Shown here in pieces: positions 23,380 through 34,353 of a stretch of 64,000 nucleotides of DNA. The DNA lies in contig OW121854.1 in assembly GCA_933228895.1 (NCBI GenBank), forward strand, positions 91,936,609 through 92,000,608, given 5' to 3'. This DNA comes from Platycnemis pennipes (taxonomy: Eukaryota; Arthropoda; Insecta; Odonata; Platycnemididae). Numbering within the stretch: position 1 is the stretch's first letter; the number at the start of each line of letters is the position of its first letter. Under the pieces are notes generated by a model. It did no database searches, had not been told where the DNA came from, and saw nothing but the letters and a program-made list of their open reading frames with translations. Made by a program: the position numbers and the translations under genes.

Positions 23380-23607
23380 GCGGTGAAATTCACATTAATT
23401 ACCATGCGAAAAAATTCACCTGGACCGGGATCCGAACCACGGACCTTTGACTTTCCGGGCCCTTGCGCAGACCACTACGCTACCCAGGATCCTTAATTGC
23501 CATTCCGGTAGAATTTCCATGCGAATTGGGGATAGGGAAATCCAAAGGACCGTGGTTCGATTCCCGGTCCAGGTGAATTTTTTCGCATGGCAATTAATGT
23601 GAAATCC
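23380..23607. repeat. two tRNA-derived SINE copies as an inverted repeat
   Basis: Left copy (minus sense) and right copy (plus sense) share CCGTGGTTCG-ATCCCGGTCCAGG, then TTTTTTCGCATGG and AATTAATGTGAA, so the block is a palindrome with an unequal loop (about 23455-23535). The left copy has a fuller tRNA head with TAGCGTAGTGGTC (A-box-like) and GGTTCGGATCC (B-box-like). This SINE differs from the family at 2654. Confidence 0.75.
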
Positions 23608-24155
23608 TTAGGTTAGTTTGACATAGCACTCCGCTCATCTCTCCACTCAGCTAACCTCTCTATAATCACGCAATTTTCTCATTCACATCATTCACTACTT
23701 AATCCATGTATCTCATAAGCGAGGTCTTCCTTTGACAAACTTCCCATTCAATTTTCCCTCGCCGATGTTCTTCATCAGGCCACCAAGTCTCAAGAGAAGG
23801 CCGATTAACTTGTGTCACCTTCTTTCAAGTTTACAGCAGACTTTTATTTGTTCCCGTTCTTCTTAGGGCTTTTCATTCATTACTTCCGATCCATTTTCAG
23901 TGGCGTACGCAGGATTTCCTTCTGGGGGGTTTCATTAATATTTATGCGTATCATCATAAAATGATATTACATTATTATTCACTAAAAAACGATAAGTTTG
24001 TATTTTCAGCTGTAAGTAGATTCTTCCTTTGGTGGAATGTCTCAATTGCCAGGCATATTCTATTGACTATTTCTTCTTCTTAGGTCCATAACAGGTTACT
24101 CGGTTATCCCTTATAACAATACTTTTTCACCTCTTTAAGCTTTTGTTTTCCCAGT
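23608..24155 (-). pseudogene. RTE-like LINE fragment interrupted by a CAGTGG-type repeat
   Basis: Minus-strand 3' LINE part from the TTAGGTTAGTTTGACATAGC end to the region encoding KQKLEEVKEF near 24130-24155. The copy is broken at about 23898 by sequence starting CAGTGGCGTACGCAGG, after which the LINE resumes at about 23995 (TTTTCAGCTGTAAGTAG). Frames are lost by many indels. Confidence 0.7.
23898..23990. repeat. CAGTGG-type MITE fragment inside LINE
   Basis: CAGTGGCGTACGCAGGATTT and TCTGGGGGGTTTC resemble the start of the element at 48418. The other end is not recognisable. Confidence 0.45.
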
Positions 24156-24204
24156 CTAAAAAGGGAAAATAAAGGCTTGAAGAAAAGCCAAAACATGTGG
24201 GAAT

Positions 24205-24525
24205 GTGATATTAGAGAAGAGTGATGGAATAGAATTGATAGACCGAGTAACAAACAGAACAGTTGTTCGAGGTGAAGGAGCAAAGAGAAGTGCACGGAAA
24301 ACTTTTAAGAGAAGATTTAACAGCCTTATCTGTCAAAATATAAGGATAATGGCAGTCTACGAGGGAATAGTGAGTAGGAAGAATGAGAAAAGAAAGGCCT
24401 CCTATGAGATATACGCAGCAAGTACAAAATGAATGCAAAAGAGAAAACTTATGTTGTTAGGTATACTCTAGCCGATGTAAGAACTGATTGGAGAGTTACT
24501 TCAATTCAATATAAGGATTAAAGAT
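24205..24525 (+). pseudogene. RTE-like LINE 3' fragment, head-to-head with the previous one
   Basis: The frame at 24205-24432 reads ELIDRVTNRTVVRG and ARKTFKRRFNSLI, matching the IDRVTNEEVLRR...KRRRDNLI part of the family. It runs away from the minus copy ending at 24155, so the two fragments are 5' to 5'. Confidence 0.7.
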
Positions 24526-25375
24526 TAGTAATCGCGAAGAAATATTTCATCCCATATCTCTAATTTCGGAAAACGGGATACTTGCAGGTTTGGACCACTT
24601 CCCAGAGAAGAGTCTTCGAAATCATTCCAGCTATTTGTCATCGCGCCAGGAAAATAACTTTTCCAAGCACATCAGACGCATACTTTCAACACAAATTATA
24701 AACGCTTCAACTAGAGCTTCAATTTAGGTGAATTCTCATAATCCCTAGGAGAAAAATATATGATGTATACTTTGGACAATATAATACCCCAACTATCGAA
24801 TTTCTAATGGAATAAACCAACATAAGCCAAGTGGCGTTGCAGGTGATTCCAGGCCGAGGGGCAACAAAACTCTCTATTTCAAGCGAATGGCGCAGTTCAG
24901 TTGAAGAGTCATATGACTGCTAATGCGTGAGAGAAAAGATTGGAGGCTTGCGAAATGTAGGCATGGAGAGGGATGGAGGACGTGTGACGGACAGAGAGGA
25001 AGAGGTATGAGGAAGTATTTCAGATGGCGGGGAAGAAAATACATTTGCTGGTAGAAAGTAGGAGGATGCACAATCGACAAGTAATAAAGGACGATGAATT
25101 TTCAAAATGACTATTAGAAATCTATTAAAGGCGAGAAAAGGGGTGGGGGAAAATGTTTTTCGAGTGGAATGACAAGAGGTAGGAAAGGGTGCCAATCTAA
25201 GAGAAAAATTAACGTTGGGAGATGAACGTTTCAAGTAAGCCTAGAGCCTACACGGAGAGTATTTAAAAAATACCTATATTAAACGTTGTTGTACTACATT
25301 TTCCGAACGGGTCCCCATTTGTCTCTTCAGATCAGCATAATCTGACCTTTCCTCAAACTACCCAAATAATTGAAG
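24526..25375. other. no recognised features
   Basis: Two overlapping minus frames (24874-25234) of 68 and 104 codons have no recognised domain. Otherwise AT-rich. Confidence 0.4.
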
Positions 25376-25408
25376 AAGATTGGTAATTTCCCACAAAAAA
25401 CACTTCAA

Positions 25409-25444
25409 ACCGACCGGTTTCGATGCACTACATCATCTTCAGGT
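25409..25444 (-). ncRNA. hammerhead-like motif, left arm
   Basis: On the minus strand: CTGAAGA, one T, stem GATG...CATC, GAAA, palindrome ACCGGT, then C. The core letters match the hammerhead consensus CTGANGA/GAAA, with one extra base before stem II. Confidence 0.5.
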
Positions 25445-25679
25445 AACAAAATCTCTCTAAATTCCAGTATATATACAAAATAAGGGGAGGACCCGGGAAA
25501 AAAAACTTGTACTCTTAAACGGTTGGGGTTTCCCAGTCCGTACTGTGTGTGGTTGTTCCAACACCCCTAGCACGAGATACCTTCACCCTCCTCTCCTCCG
25601 CCTCTCCTCCCCCACTCCGTAGTCCCCCTTGTTTTAGGTCCCCTTCCCCTCCTCTTCCCTCACTCTACCTCCACTCAGG

Positions 25680-25787
25680 TTTTGGAATAAATTACCAGAC
25701 AATATAATTAACACTACCTTAATCAATGTATTCAAAAGCCTACTATTTAACTATGTAAAAGAAAATGAAAATAAAAACATGGAATAG
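25680..25787 (+). pseudogene. C-terminus of a CR1/Jockey-like LINE protein
   Basis: Thirty-five codons and a stop read FWNKLPDNIINTTLINVFKS and onward. The WN.LP..I......VFK pattern is the usual end of CR1/Jockey-superfamily RT proteins. A long AT-rich UTR follows, ending near 26260-26292 with GTCAATAAATG and TATTC-like repeats, a typical LINE tail. Only the 3' end is present, inserted in the PLE-like unit. Confidence 0.65.
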
Positions 25788-26361
25788 GAATCAGACATAA
25801 GTAACCATAATGCATGATAAATTGCATAAAAAATTGAATATTGAAAATTGAAATTGATTTTAATAACAAAAATTAAAAAAAAATTGCTATTCACTTGTAT
25901 ATTTGTCTGAATGTCATGTAATGGTTTGATATGCTTAGGTTTAAGGTATGTTTGTTGCAATATCTAACAATAAGGTATGTAATATGTTAAGATAGTAAGA
26001 TTGTCGTAATATATTAAGGTATATATTGTAAATTCCGTTGTACTTACATCCTGTTTTGTTTTTTCTATAAATTGGGCAAATCAGATCACAATTAAAAATC
26101 TCCTTTCATGAATCTTATATAGTAATTTATAACATATAAAACTGAACCAACTCTTTTTTATTTCTGTATTTTGTATGCTATGTATTATCTTTTTTTCCTT
26201 GCAAGAAAATTATGTTATGATGTAAACTACTTACCCATAGGAGCGATCGCTCCTAGGTCAATAAATGTTTTTTCTATTCTATGCTATTCTCACTACCCCC
26301 TTTTTTCCCCCGGTCTCTCCCCTCATTTTGTATATATACTGGACTTTGGAGAGATTTTGTT

Positions 26362-26402
26362 ACCCGATGATAATGGTGTAGTACATCGAAACCGGTCGGT
26401 TT
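26362..26402 (+). ncRNA. hammerhead-like motif, right arm
   Basis: Same layout as at 25409 but with CCGATGA for CTGANGA and a weaker stem (ATG...CAT). GAAA, palindrome ACCGGT and the following C are kept. Confidence 0.45.
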
Positions 26403-26435
26403 AAAGTGTTTTTTTTTGTGAAAATTCCCAATCTT

Positions 26436-27251
26436 ATTTAATTATGTTATTCTTCCAAATCACGCCTGAAACAACTCTTTTTACCCCAATAATATTCTCG
26501 ATTCCTCTCTCTTCTTCGCTTATTGTTAGACAGCATACTAACTCTGTTAACGGTCTTCAGTATCCCAGGGTACTTAAGTTTTAGTTCCATCTACTTATTC
26601 TGCCTTCTCCTGTTACTGCTCTCTAGCACTCAGAGGATTGTCGAATAAACTCAATAATAAATTGCAGAGACTACAAAATTCATGCATTAGATTAGTTTAT
26701 AACCTTCGCCGGCTCGAGCACTTTTCCCCACACAGGCAAAAATCATGTTTGGATACTAATGCTAGACAGCAATATCTACTTTGTGCTTTCCTGTTCTCTT
26801 TATAAAAAAAGAAAAAAGCAAAGTAACTACTTGATCTCTTCAGCTATTGATCGGAAACTATAACGATACTCAACTGAAGTTACTCGTCCAAACTTTATTT
26901 ACCAGTGCACTGAACTAGTGCTTCATAAATTATTCGTCGTCAAACTCACCGTTATAAGGCATTCAATCCCATGGAAACATTAGGACCGGAATTAGAACAT
27001 ATTACTGAATTAATTGTAACTTCTCCTTTTGTCATGCAAAATATCCTGTCCGTGACGATATGATTAGATTTGGTTGATTTAATCGTTTTGTACCCAACAT
27101 TTTCTATACTATTATTCTAATTTTCCATCACTGTAATTCACAACTTTCCATCCTCGGCCACCAAAGTAAAAACTTAACTATTTGCCCTCCTTTCCGTCGA
27201 TCACTCTTTTTCCACTCTACTTCAAACCAAAATCTCGTGAAAACGAATAAA
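26436..27251. other. no recognised features
   Basis: AT-rich. Only an 81-codon minus frame at 27128-27373 occurs, overlapping the duplication that follows. Confidence 0.4.
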
Positions 27252-27626
27252 ATTGTAACATTAAAGGAGGTACGCGTCACCGGATTTAGCATCTTAAGGG
27301 TTCGTGGAAGGTAATCATCATTTTGTACCATTCTGTAATTTTTACAAAAGGAACCACATTCATAACAAAACAAAATAACTAGGCCATTAATGAAAACGTA
27401 ATTGTATTTATGAAATTAACTAGGCCATTAATGAAAACGTAATAGGCATTAATGAAAACGTAATTAATAAAAACAAAAAATTGTAACATTAAAGGAGGTA
27501 CGCGTCACCGGATTTAGCATTTTAAGGGTTTATGGAAGGTAATCATCATTTTGTACCATTCTGTAATTTTTACAAAAGGAACCACATTCATAACAAAACA
27601 AAATAACTAGGCCATTAATGAAAACG
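27252..27626. repeat. 147-bp direct duplication, 228-bp period
   Basis: 27252-27398 and 27480-27626 are almost identical (both with GGAGGTACGCGTCACCGG). The spacer holds further copies of GGCCATTAATGAAAACG and GGCATTAATGAAAACG, so the array probably grew by unequal exchange. Confidence 0.85.
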
Positions 27627-29039
27627 GGAAAAAATTATTATTTATGTCCCAAAAAAAGCCTCACCTTACATTTGACTTTTAAATATTGAGTTAATCAAAT
27701 GTAATTAAACACGTTCAGTTCGTCTGTTAAGGGGGCTCTGTATAGAGGATACGCCCACGGCTCGTGTCAAATTAACTATTGAGTTTGCATTACCCGAATT
27801 GCTTCTGTAATACTTGAAACGGATGAGAAACACTTCTAAGAATGGCAGATGGAAGACACCTTGGAGATAGAAGTGCCAAGAGAGGTAACTCGAGCAAATT
27901 TTTCTCGCTGATAAAAAGATAATTTTGTCAAATTCCGTGCGGTTGAGTGGTTCCCGTTCCCCGTCAATCAGCAGGGGACAGGCGGAAGGGATTAAAGACC
28001 TTCCGTCCCATTCTTTTTTTTTGCGGCGGCTGCCCGTTGAATCGGGAAAAGAACATCTTTTGGCAAGTATTAGGCGCCTCATTTCCTCCCAACTAATCAC
28101 CCCGGTGTTTTTAGCAACCGCAGGGAACGCGGGCCTGGGATGATTCACTTGGCGCCAGAATCGAATTTAGAAATACTCTTCTCGGAATGTTTCCAGACGG
28201 ACAGTAGGAGAGATTTGAATTCCTGTCGTGCTCCGAATTACTTTACGTGAAATTTTTCACCTATAAACATTTTAAAGCTCAAATTATTTTTTAAAATTTT
28301 TTGTCTCAGGAGCTTTCGTAATCCTCAATATTCGTAATACGCAGTAAAATACCTGGAATATTCTGCCAAAATACGGAATCTATATTCAGAGTGTTCAATT
28401 CAGACGTGAATAGGGTGCTGAAAAGGGTAGTTAGGGTTTTTTAATGGCGCGATGATAAGTTTAGCAGTCGAAGTTAATTGAAATAATATTGGGTGAGGAT
28501 TGGCTATAAGACCGTTACTATAAGTACAGGCCGTACAGGCTGAATTGGCCGCGAATATTTAAGGTGCGTGACTTTTCTGAGAATTTCAAAAAGGAAATTT
28601 AAAACTCTTTCATGACTATATCCTAAAGACGAAATTACAGAAAAACATTACATTAGAGGGAGAAATTGAAGAAAATAATCAATAATTAATGTGAACGATA
28701 CTGCCGTAAGGTATTTTGAACAGATACTGCAGTTTAAAGGCATATTTTGTACGTGTATATTAATGATACGTTAATGCGCAGTATACAAATGTGATTGTAA
28801 TTGACATTTTCTCTGGTACCTGAAATTTTACTGCGACAATATATAAAACATCTCTCCCTGAATAAAATCAGTGAAACAATTGTCCCCTTGATAATAATAT
28901 TTATTTTACACTAAAACTGAGCTGCCTGAGCATGTGCACTGTTTTATTGGTGAATTTCTTTAACGTAGGTAATCATTCTTGTGTAATACCGCAGTGCAAA
29001 TACGCTTAATTAATTTTCATCAATTCTATTCATGAATCA
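27627..29039. other. unique-looking sequence; 147-codon minus frame
   Basis: A minus frame at 27705-28148 (147 codons) crosses a slightly GC-richer patch near 27930-28140. It has no recognised domain and shares the segment with a 72-codon plus frame, so I do not call it a gene. Confidence 0.35.
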
Positions 29040-29470
29040 TTAGATTGGTTTCACATAGCTCTCCACTCAATTCTCATACCGACTAACTTCTTCATTCTAA
29101 TATAATTATTTTCTTTTGCACCCTTCATAACGTACTCCGTAAATTTCTCTCGTCTCCATTTTACTTTCTTCCCTCTAACAAGACCACATCGAATGTCATT
29201 AGAATATCATTTCTCAAGAAATGGCCAATTATTTTGTTCCGTCTTCGCTTTGAAGTTCTCAGCTTGCTTCTCTTTCCTCCCACTCTTCATACAACTTCTC
29301 CGTTAGCCACGCCGTCTATTCGTTTTATCTTCATCACTCTTTTGAAGATTCGCGTTTTGAGTGCTTCCAGCTTTCCTTTCTGTCACAGCTTTAATGGAAC
29401 ATGTTGAAATGAGATTAGATTCGTCCTAATGAGATGCTTCCTTACTTCATGGCTGGCATTTCTAGATTTT
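29040..29470 (-). pseudogene. RTE-like LINE fragment, old
   Basis: Starts with TTAGATTGGTTTCACATAGC (the family 3' end in minus sense) and contains the decayed regions for [16 protein letters not shown] and VEAFEIWC. Indels break all frames. Confidence 0.7.
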
Positions 29471-29751
29471 TCATGTTAAAAATAAAATAATCAGTATTAA
29501 TACCTTACTTCATCATCATCATCGGTCAAGAACCCTAAGATTAGGTTGACGAAGCTTTCAACTGCATTCTCCTAACGGGTAGCTTCTTCATATTCAAATA
29601 ATTATCTTTCACATCCTTCACTACCTGCTCCATACACATCATCCGAGGCCTACCTTTTCCATTCTTCCCGTTCACTTGTCCTTCGGGGATTATCTTCATC
29701 GGGCCATCATGTCCCAAGACATGGTCTATTAAATTGTCCCATTGTCTTTTT

Positions 29752-30516
29752 CAGGCACGTATCCATAAATCTGCTTCGGAGAGGCTAAGTGTAGCGTAGC
29801 GTAGCTTAAAACAAATCAGCCTTGCCCGTTCGGTGCCGACATGTTACGAATCTCTTTTCATTGCTTGGTATTTACATCCATCCCGAGGGACCGGGTTCGA
29901 TTCCCGGCAGTGGCGGATTTTTCAGTGGAAAACCGGTCCCCACTTGAGTGTCTGATGGAGGGCATTTCAAGTTCAGTACTCCGTCCGTCGGATGGGACGT
30001 TAAGGCGTGGTCCCCTTGACACATTTCGTTAAGAGTAGGCTAATGCCGACGCCGGGTTTCTCTCCACCCTTCCTCCGTTCCCTGAAAACTCCTACCATTT
30101 TCCAATTATCTACCTATCCTATATGGCGCAAATGACCTCAGCTGTCGGTCGCCTCCCCTAAATAACCAACCAGCCTTGGTATTTACATTCACAGGGTCCA
30201 TTCTTATCTCTTCTCACTGGTAAAGTTCACTGTTTACCTTGTTACGAAGAGGTTAATTTGACTGACCCGAGAACAGAAGTTCAACGCATACATAAATATC
30301 AGATTGAAAGGAACAACTATTAACCAAGAACATGAATCAAACGAGTGATTACTTTTATAAACATTTAACACTTGAATTATACGCAGTTTGATCCGGATTA
30401 TCAAGCCAAGTTAAAATTAGGGCAACAAAATGTCTGGGAAAACATTTCCGGGGAGGGGAGGGAGGGGAGGGAAGAGGGGGCTAAAGCCCCAGAAGCCTCC
30501 CCTGGCTATGTTCCTG
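29752..30516. mobile_element. hAT-like MITE (CAGGCACGTA family), interrupted by SINE
   Basis: Starts CAGGCACGTATCC and ends GGCTATGTTCCTG; the body matches the copy at 53044-53494 (shared TTGGTATTTAC, AATTATACGCAGT and AGCCCCAGAAGCC). GTCTTTTT before and TTCATTTT after agree at 6 of 8 positions and may be an old 8-bp target duplication. A G-rich run at 30452-30478 is a possible G-quadruplex. Confidence 0.8.
29878..30174 (+). repeat. tRNA-derived SINE with 14-bp target duplication
   Basis: CTTGGTATTTACAT occurs at 29864-29877 and 30175-30188 and encloses the SINE. The SINE starts at CCATCCCGAGGG, just before the B box GGGTTCGATTCCC, so the tRNA head is truncated. The uninterrupted target sequence is visible in the sister MITE near 53165. 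Confidence 0.9.
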
Positions 30517-31130
30517 TTCATTTTTAAGTTTCCATCAGACCTCTCTTTTCTCCCACTTCTTCGTAAGTCACCCATTTTATCTTCATCATTCTTCGGTAGT
30601 ACTACATTTTAAATGCTTCCAGCCTTGACTTCTCTGATGCTGTTACCATTCATGCCTCACTACCACAAAGAAGCTTGCTCCAGATGTATGACCTAATGAA
30701 ATGTTTTCCTACTGTCCCGCTTGTATTTCCAGCTTTAGGCAGTATCTTCTTTTGGGAAAATACTTTTTTCGCCTGGGCTATTCTACTAGCGACTTCTCTT
30801 TTACTTCGCCCATCAGTTTGGTTACTCGGCTTCACAGATAAAAATACTCTGTCACCTTCTCTAGCTTCTGCTTTCCTAGTTTAACGTTGGTATTGGGTTC
30901 TTTTCTCCTACTGCATACCTTACTTTTCTCTTTATAGATTTTAGGTGATATCCGGCCATTTTCCTTTCCATGCTTACTAGAGTCATCTTTAAATCCCTTT
31001 CCGTTTCTGCCATGGCTGTTATGTCGTTGACCAATCGCAGCATGCTATTTATGCAATTAAAAAAAATAAAAGTAAATTCTTCTTTTGGCATAATGTCTTC
31101 TTTGCTTGGGCTATTCACTTCTTTCTTCAT

Positions 31131-31698
31131 CCATCACTAATTATTCTGCTTCCAGAATATCAGCACTCTCTTACCTCATCGAGCTCTTATTGGGTAACCG
31201 GAATTAACGTTGGTCTTGTCGGTTGGACATTTTAAAATGAGGATTTTTCAATGACACGGTAGAGGCGCTAGTGTTTTTGCGGGCGAGATCTGGGATTATT
31301 TTGTGATCTCACCTTTTTAATGACTCTTTGCGGGAAGGCGGGAGATCCGTTTCGCTCTCTTAATGATCGGCTCACGAACGGTTCGTGAATTATCGAAGCT
31401 TCTGTCGGTAGCGCTATCTGTTGCCGATCTCGGTGTACTGAATGTTCTTCACGTTGTGCAAATTCGAAAAATACGATTAAAAATCGTTTGTATCTTTCTC
31501 GCTCTTGCTTTTTTCCCAACTCAAGCTTCAAGTGGAAACGATGGTGGCTCCATTTCACGTTCTTTATGAAGATGAGATGGGAACTAATGGCAGGTGGAGA
31601 TAATGAAACGGATCAAGAATCGAAACATACGGATCAGAGCAAATGAATCGTCTGAAAGACCAGCACATGACCGGCAGTTCACCGCTTGAGATCCGAAA
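31131..31698. other. no recognised features
   Basis: A minus frame of 96 codons (31268-31558) and a plus frame of 68 overlap. No domain or repeat relative. Confidence 0.35.
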
Positions 31699-31880
31699 AT
31701 GGTCACGCCTCCTGGGTGGCGGAGTTTAACTACGAAGAAGTGACATTTTATGACGTATTCTCACTAAAGTGAGATTACAAAATAAAAGAAGATGGTCACG
31801 CCGCCTGGGTGGCGGAGTATAACTACGAAAAAGTGACATTTTATGACGTATTCTCACTAAAGTGAGATTACAAAATAACC
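31699..31880. repeat. tandem duplication, 93-bp period, two units
   Basis: Units at 31699-31791 and 31792-31880 share ATGGTCACGCC, GGGTGGCGGAGT and TTCTCACTAAAGTGAGATT with few differences. Each unit contains two small inverted repeats, CCGCCtgggtGGCGG in the second and TCTCACTaAAGTGAGA. Confidence 0.9.
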
Positions 31881-32068
31881 CCCATGGTCATTAGTGGGTA
31901 AGCCAAAAACTGTGGCATTGCAGCGGAAGCCAGCGACTGGCCGTAGTGGAGCGGAGGACCACTATTTCTTCCTCTCCTCTCGTCTCGAGACCAAAGGAAC
32001 GAGGCCAGTGCTTCGAGGGGATGTGGCAAAAGGAAGTCCCGCCTCAGCTGAGTAAACAGTCACGACCG

Positions 32069-32330
32069 TCAAGAGGGATCTCTGCCCCATTGGGCGAGGA
32101 TGCAAAATAACCCGAATCCAAACGGAGCATTCCACGGACGTAAAAACTCCAAGCCGGGAGAACGCGATGTTGCGGTACTTACATAGGTATGGTCGAAACG
32201 ATATGCACGCTTCGCTGCGGGAGTTGAGGGCATCGAGATTATGTCGACAGCCAACAAACGGGTAGACTCGCTAAACAAAGCTGAATTCCAAGATGACTTA
32301 AAGATTGTAGCGGTGCCATTGCACGTATCC
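32069..32330 (-). CDS. candidate coding segment, unknown protein
   Basis: The minus frame is open from a TAG near 32328 to a TGA at about 32066. It reads WNSALFSESTRLLAVDII and PAAKRAYRFDHTY with balanced composition. A donor-like GTAAGT follows TAT in the middle (near 32173), so an exon could end there; an AG with a weak pyrimidine tract lies near the upstream stop. No ATG start is evident. I do not recognise the protein. An open element-derived frame or chance are alternatives. Confidence 0.3.
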
Positions 32331-34270
32331 TAAATATTATCCAGAGCTAATAGGTGGAACTATGAAGTTTGAACAAACTTCAAACCGTCTAATCTACCCA
32401 TGTACCCACGCTCTTTTCTTTTTTAATAAATCTGTTTTTCTTGTAGTTTATTGCTGTCCATTGGGATGATTCCAACAGTGAGACAATTGATAACTGTGCA
32501 TGCTAAGGGGACTATGTCTTGATGTTTGAGATCACAGCTGTGCACCAGTAGTGCCATCTGTGCCGGTGGAGCGAACTTGTTTTGTCGCTTGAGCAACCCT
32601 ATATAAATATGTTGTTTATATTGTCAGCTGTTCTGTGTTGAAAGTTCTCAAGTTTGACCGAAAGATTAAAGAATCCAATAGCCGGGAGAGTTTCAATAAA
32701 TCTGCGTTTAATTAAAACAACTTTTCTAACTTTAACTTAATTAACTGAATTTATAATTATAAAGTCTTCTAGCTAACGATTAAGTTTAGAATAGACGGTG
32801 CGATGCAACCAAAGTAGTTGGAGCACCTAAAAATGAATACTACGACTTAAAAAAACTAATCTATTTCACCTAACAAAACCTTATATCCACTAGGTCTGGT
32901 GTCCTCAAACCCTTTGGCCCTGGTACACCCTTGACTCTTATTGGGTATAATATTCGCACCCAGTAGAAATAAATTCTTAGTTAGGTTACCATTCAGATTT
33001 TAAGAGGAAAAAAAGTAACCCGAAATGTTTCTGGTATTGCTGACAGACAGTACCAGATTAAAATACACCGGAAATGATAACACAACCATTTTGGAATCTA
33101 CTAATAGAACAGTATATTTATTTATCTGATATTCATCAGACTCTCTGGAAAAGCTTCACGTACCCCAAAGGTTCATGGGTGACCCAGGTTAGGAATCCCT
33201 AGGGGCAGAGTAGAGTTTAAACTGTTTTACATGGCAGATATGGTAACTTTTTAAACTTCACTCGTACTCCGTACACTGCGTCCCAAATATCCATATTACC
33301 TGTTAATCGAGGCACATGTTTCATGGGGAAAACTCGTTCTATGACTATGATAACATCATTTTGTACAGTGAGCATGAGAAATCAAAGGGCGATAAATCAC
33401 TCAATAAGTAACGATTGAAAACATGCGTCATATAGGCTTAGCGTTGATTACGTAGATTATCGATCGATATGATTCTATTGATATGATAGCCGTTTACGCC
33501 TCGTACCCCTTACCCCCAAGGGACGCATCATCGTCATTGAAAGAAATATGATCTCAGGTTGATAGAAGTATGATCATAAATTGGTCACTATTTAGCCTCG
33601 AGATACTTCCATTATATATTAGATAATTGAATCACGGAATTTTTCTTTACAACTATCTAAAATTTACTTCATAAGACCGCCAGATCAATTCTAAAGTTTG
33701 AATCAGATATCCACTCCATTTTTCTGTCGGCTAACGTGTTTATTCTACAATTCGTCTCTTTCATATAACTGAAAGACCACAATTTTCCTTGCAATAATGA
33801 GCATATAAAATTTACCACCTTCTGATTAATGCTTTCATGTGACCTGTCGTTCCTCACATTCTTCTTAAGACTGTTTTATACGAAAGAATTACAGAAGAAC
33901 TTGAGGCGGCGACAATTTTCAGGAAAGAAATTTCATGGAAATAGAACTGGGACTCTTTTCCGTGAATTTCATCCTGTATTTGACAAATTTGCATGCAATT
34001 CGTGGCTTTGCACCATTCAATTATCCCCAAGCATCCCACCAAGCATAGGGCTGCACAATGACACCCATCGTGTAAAACGGCCATTAGATTTTATGCGCTA
34101 TTAGGGATGGTAACCGACAACTGAGGTAATTTGCACTGTAAAAGATAGGTTGGCATTTGGGGGGAGGAAGGAATATTCGAACCTCGGGATAAAAGAACTT
34201 TACTCTAGTCAACGTAACAATCCGATTCTCCTTATATCTTCTTCGTCAATCACTAGGGCTATTCATTTCA
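32331..34270. other. AT-rich stretch, no supported features
   Basis: Short open frames only. At 34150-34210 a weak tRNA-like block (TATTCGAACCTCGGG, minus sense) may be a remnant SINE. Confidence 0.4.
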
Positions 34271-34273
34271 TCA

Positions 34274-34353
34274 ATGTCTACGTCTACGCAATACCCTGAA
34301 AGCCACCACGAGGGTGTGTGGCAGGATGTGAAAATCACCAAACATGCACCATT
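34274..34353 (-). repeat. CR1-like LINE 3' tail, minus copy
   Basis: TCTACGTCTACGCAATACCC, then GAAAGCCACCACGAGGGTGT, GTGTGGCAGG and CACCAAACATGCACC, a good tail with TAGACGTAGA-like terminal repeats. Confidence 0.8.

Larger units (their letters stand above)
25376..26435. mobile_element. PLE-like unit with about 125-bp inverted terminal repeats
   Basis: The left arm (about 25376-25500, minus sense) and right arm (about 26310-26435, plus sense) share CCCTCATTTTGTATATATAC-type sequence, GAGAGATTTTGTTACC, a hammerhead-like block and GAAACCGGTCGGTTT. Penelope-like elements commonly have terminal repeats in inverted orientation. No PLE RT or endonuclease is visible inside; the interior holds pyrimidine-rich sequence and a LINE 3' end (25680-26292). 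Confidence 0.7.
29510..31130 (-). mobile_element. RTE-like LINE split by a nested MITE and SINE
   Basis: The LINE runs on the minus strand from its (TGA)n-type tail (29510) to the RT region near 31130. It is interrupted at 29752-30516 by a MITE, itself interrupted by a SINE. The inner LINE part (30517-31130) encodes IAQAKKVFSQKKILPKAGN and, near 31020, a decayed LRLVNDITAMAETE where FADD is expected, so the catalytic motif is lost. Confidence 0.85.

Noticed and set aside
23440..23500. Possible tRNA gene (minus)
   Set aside because: A and B boxes are present, but it continues into a SINE body that is repeated in inverted orientation.
27705..28148. 147-codon minus frame
   Set aside because: No recognisable domain, splice context or composition bias that would separate it from chance.
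30452..30478. G-quadruplex as regulatory site
   Set aside because: The G-runs belong to the GC-rich end of a MITE; no sign of regulation.
34150..34210. tRNA-like block, minus sense
   Set aside because: Single weak B box, body not recognisable.
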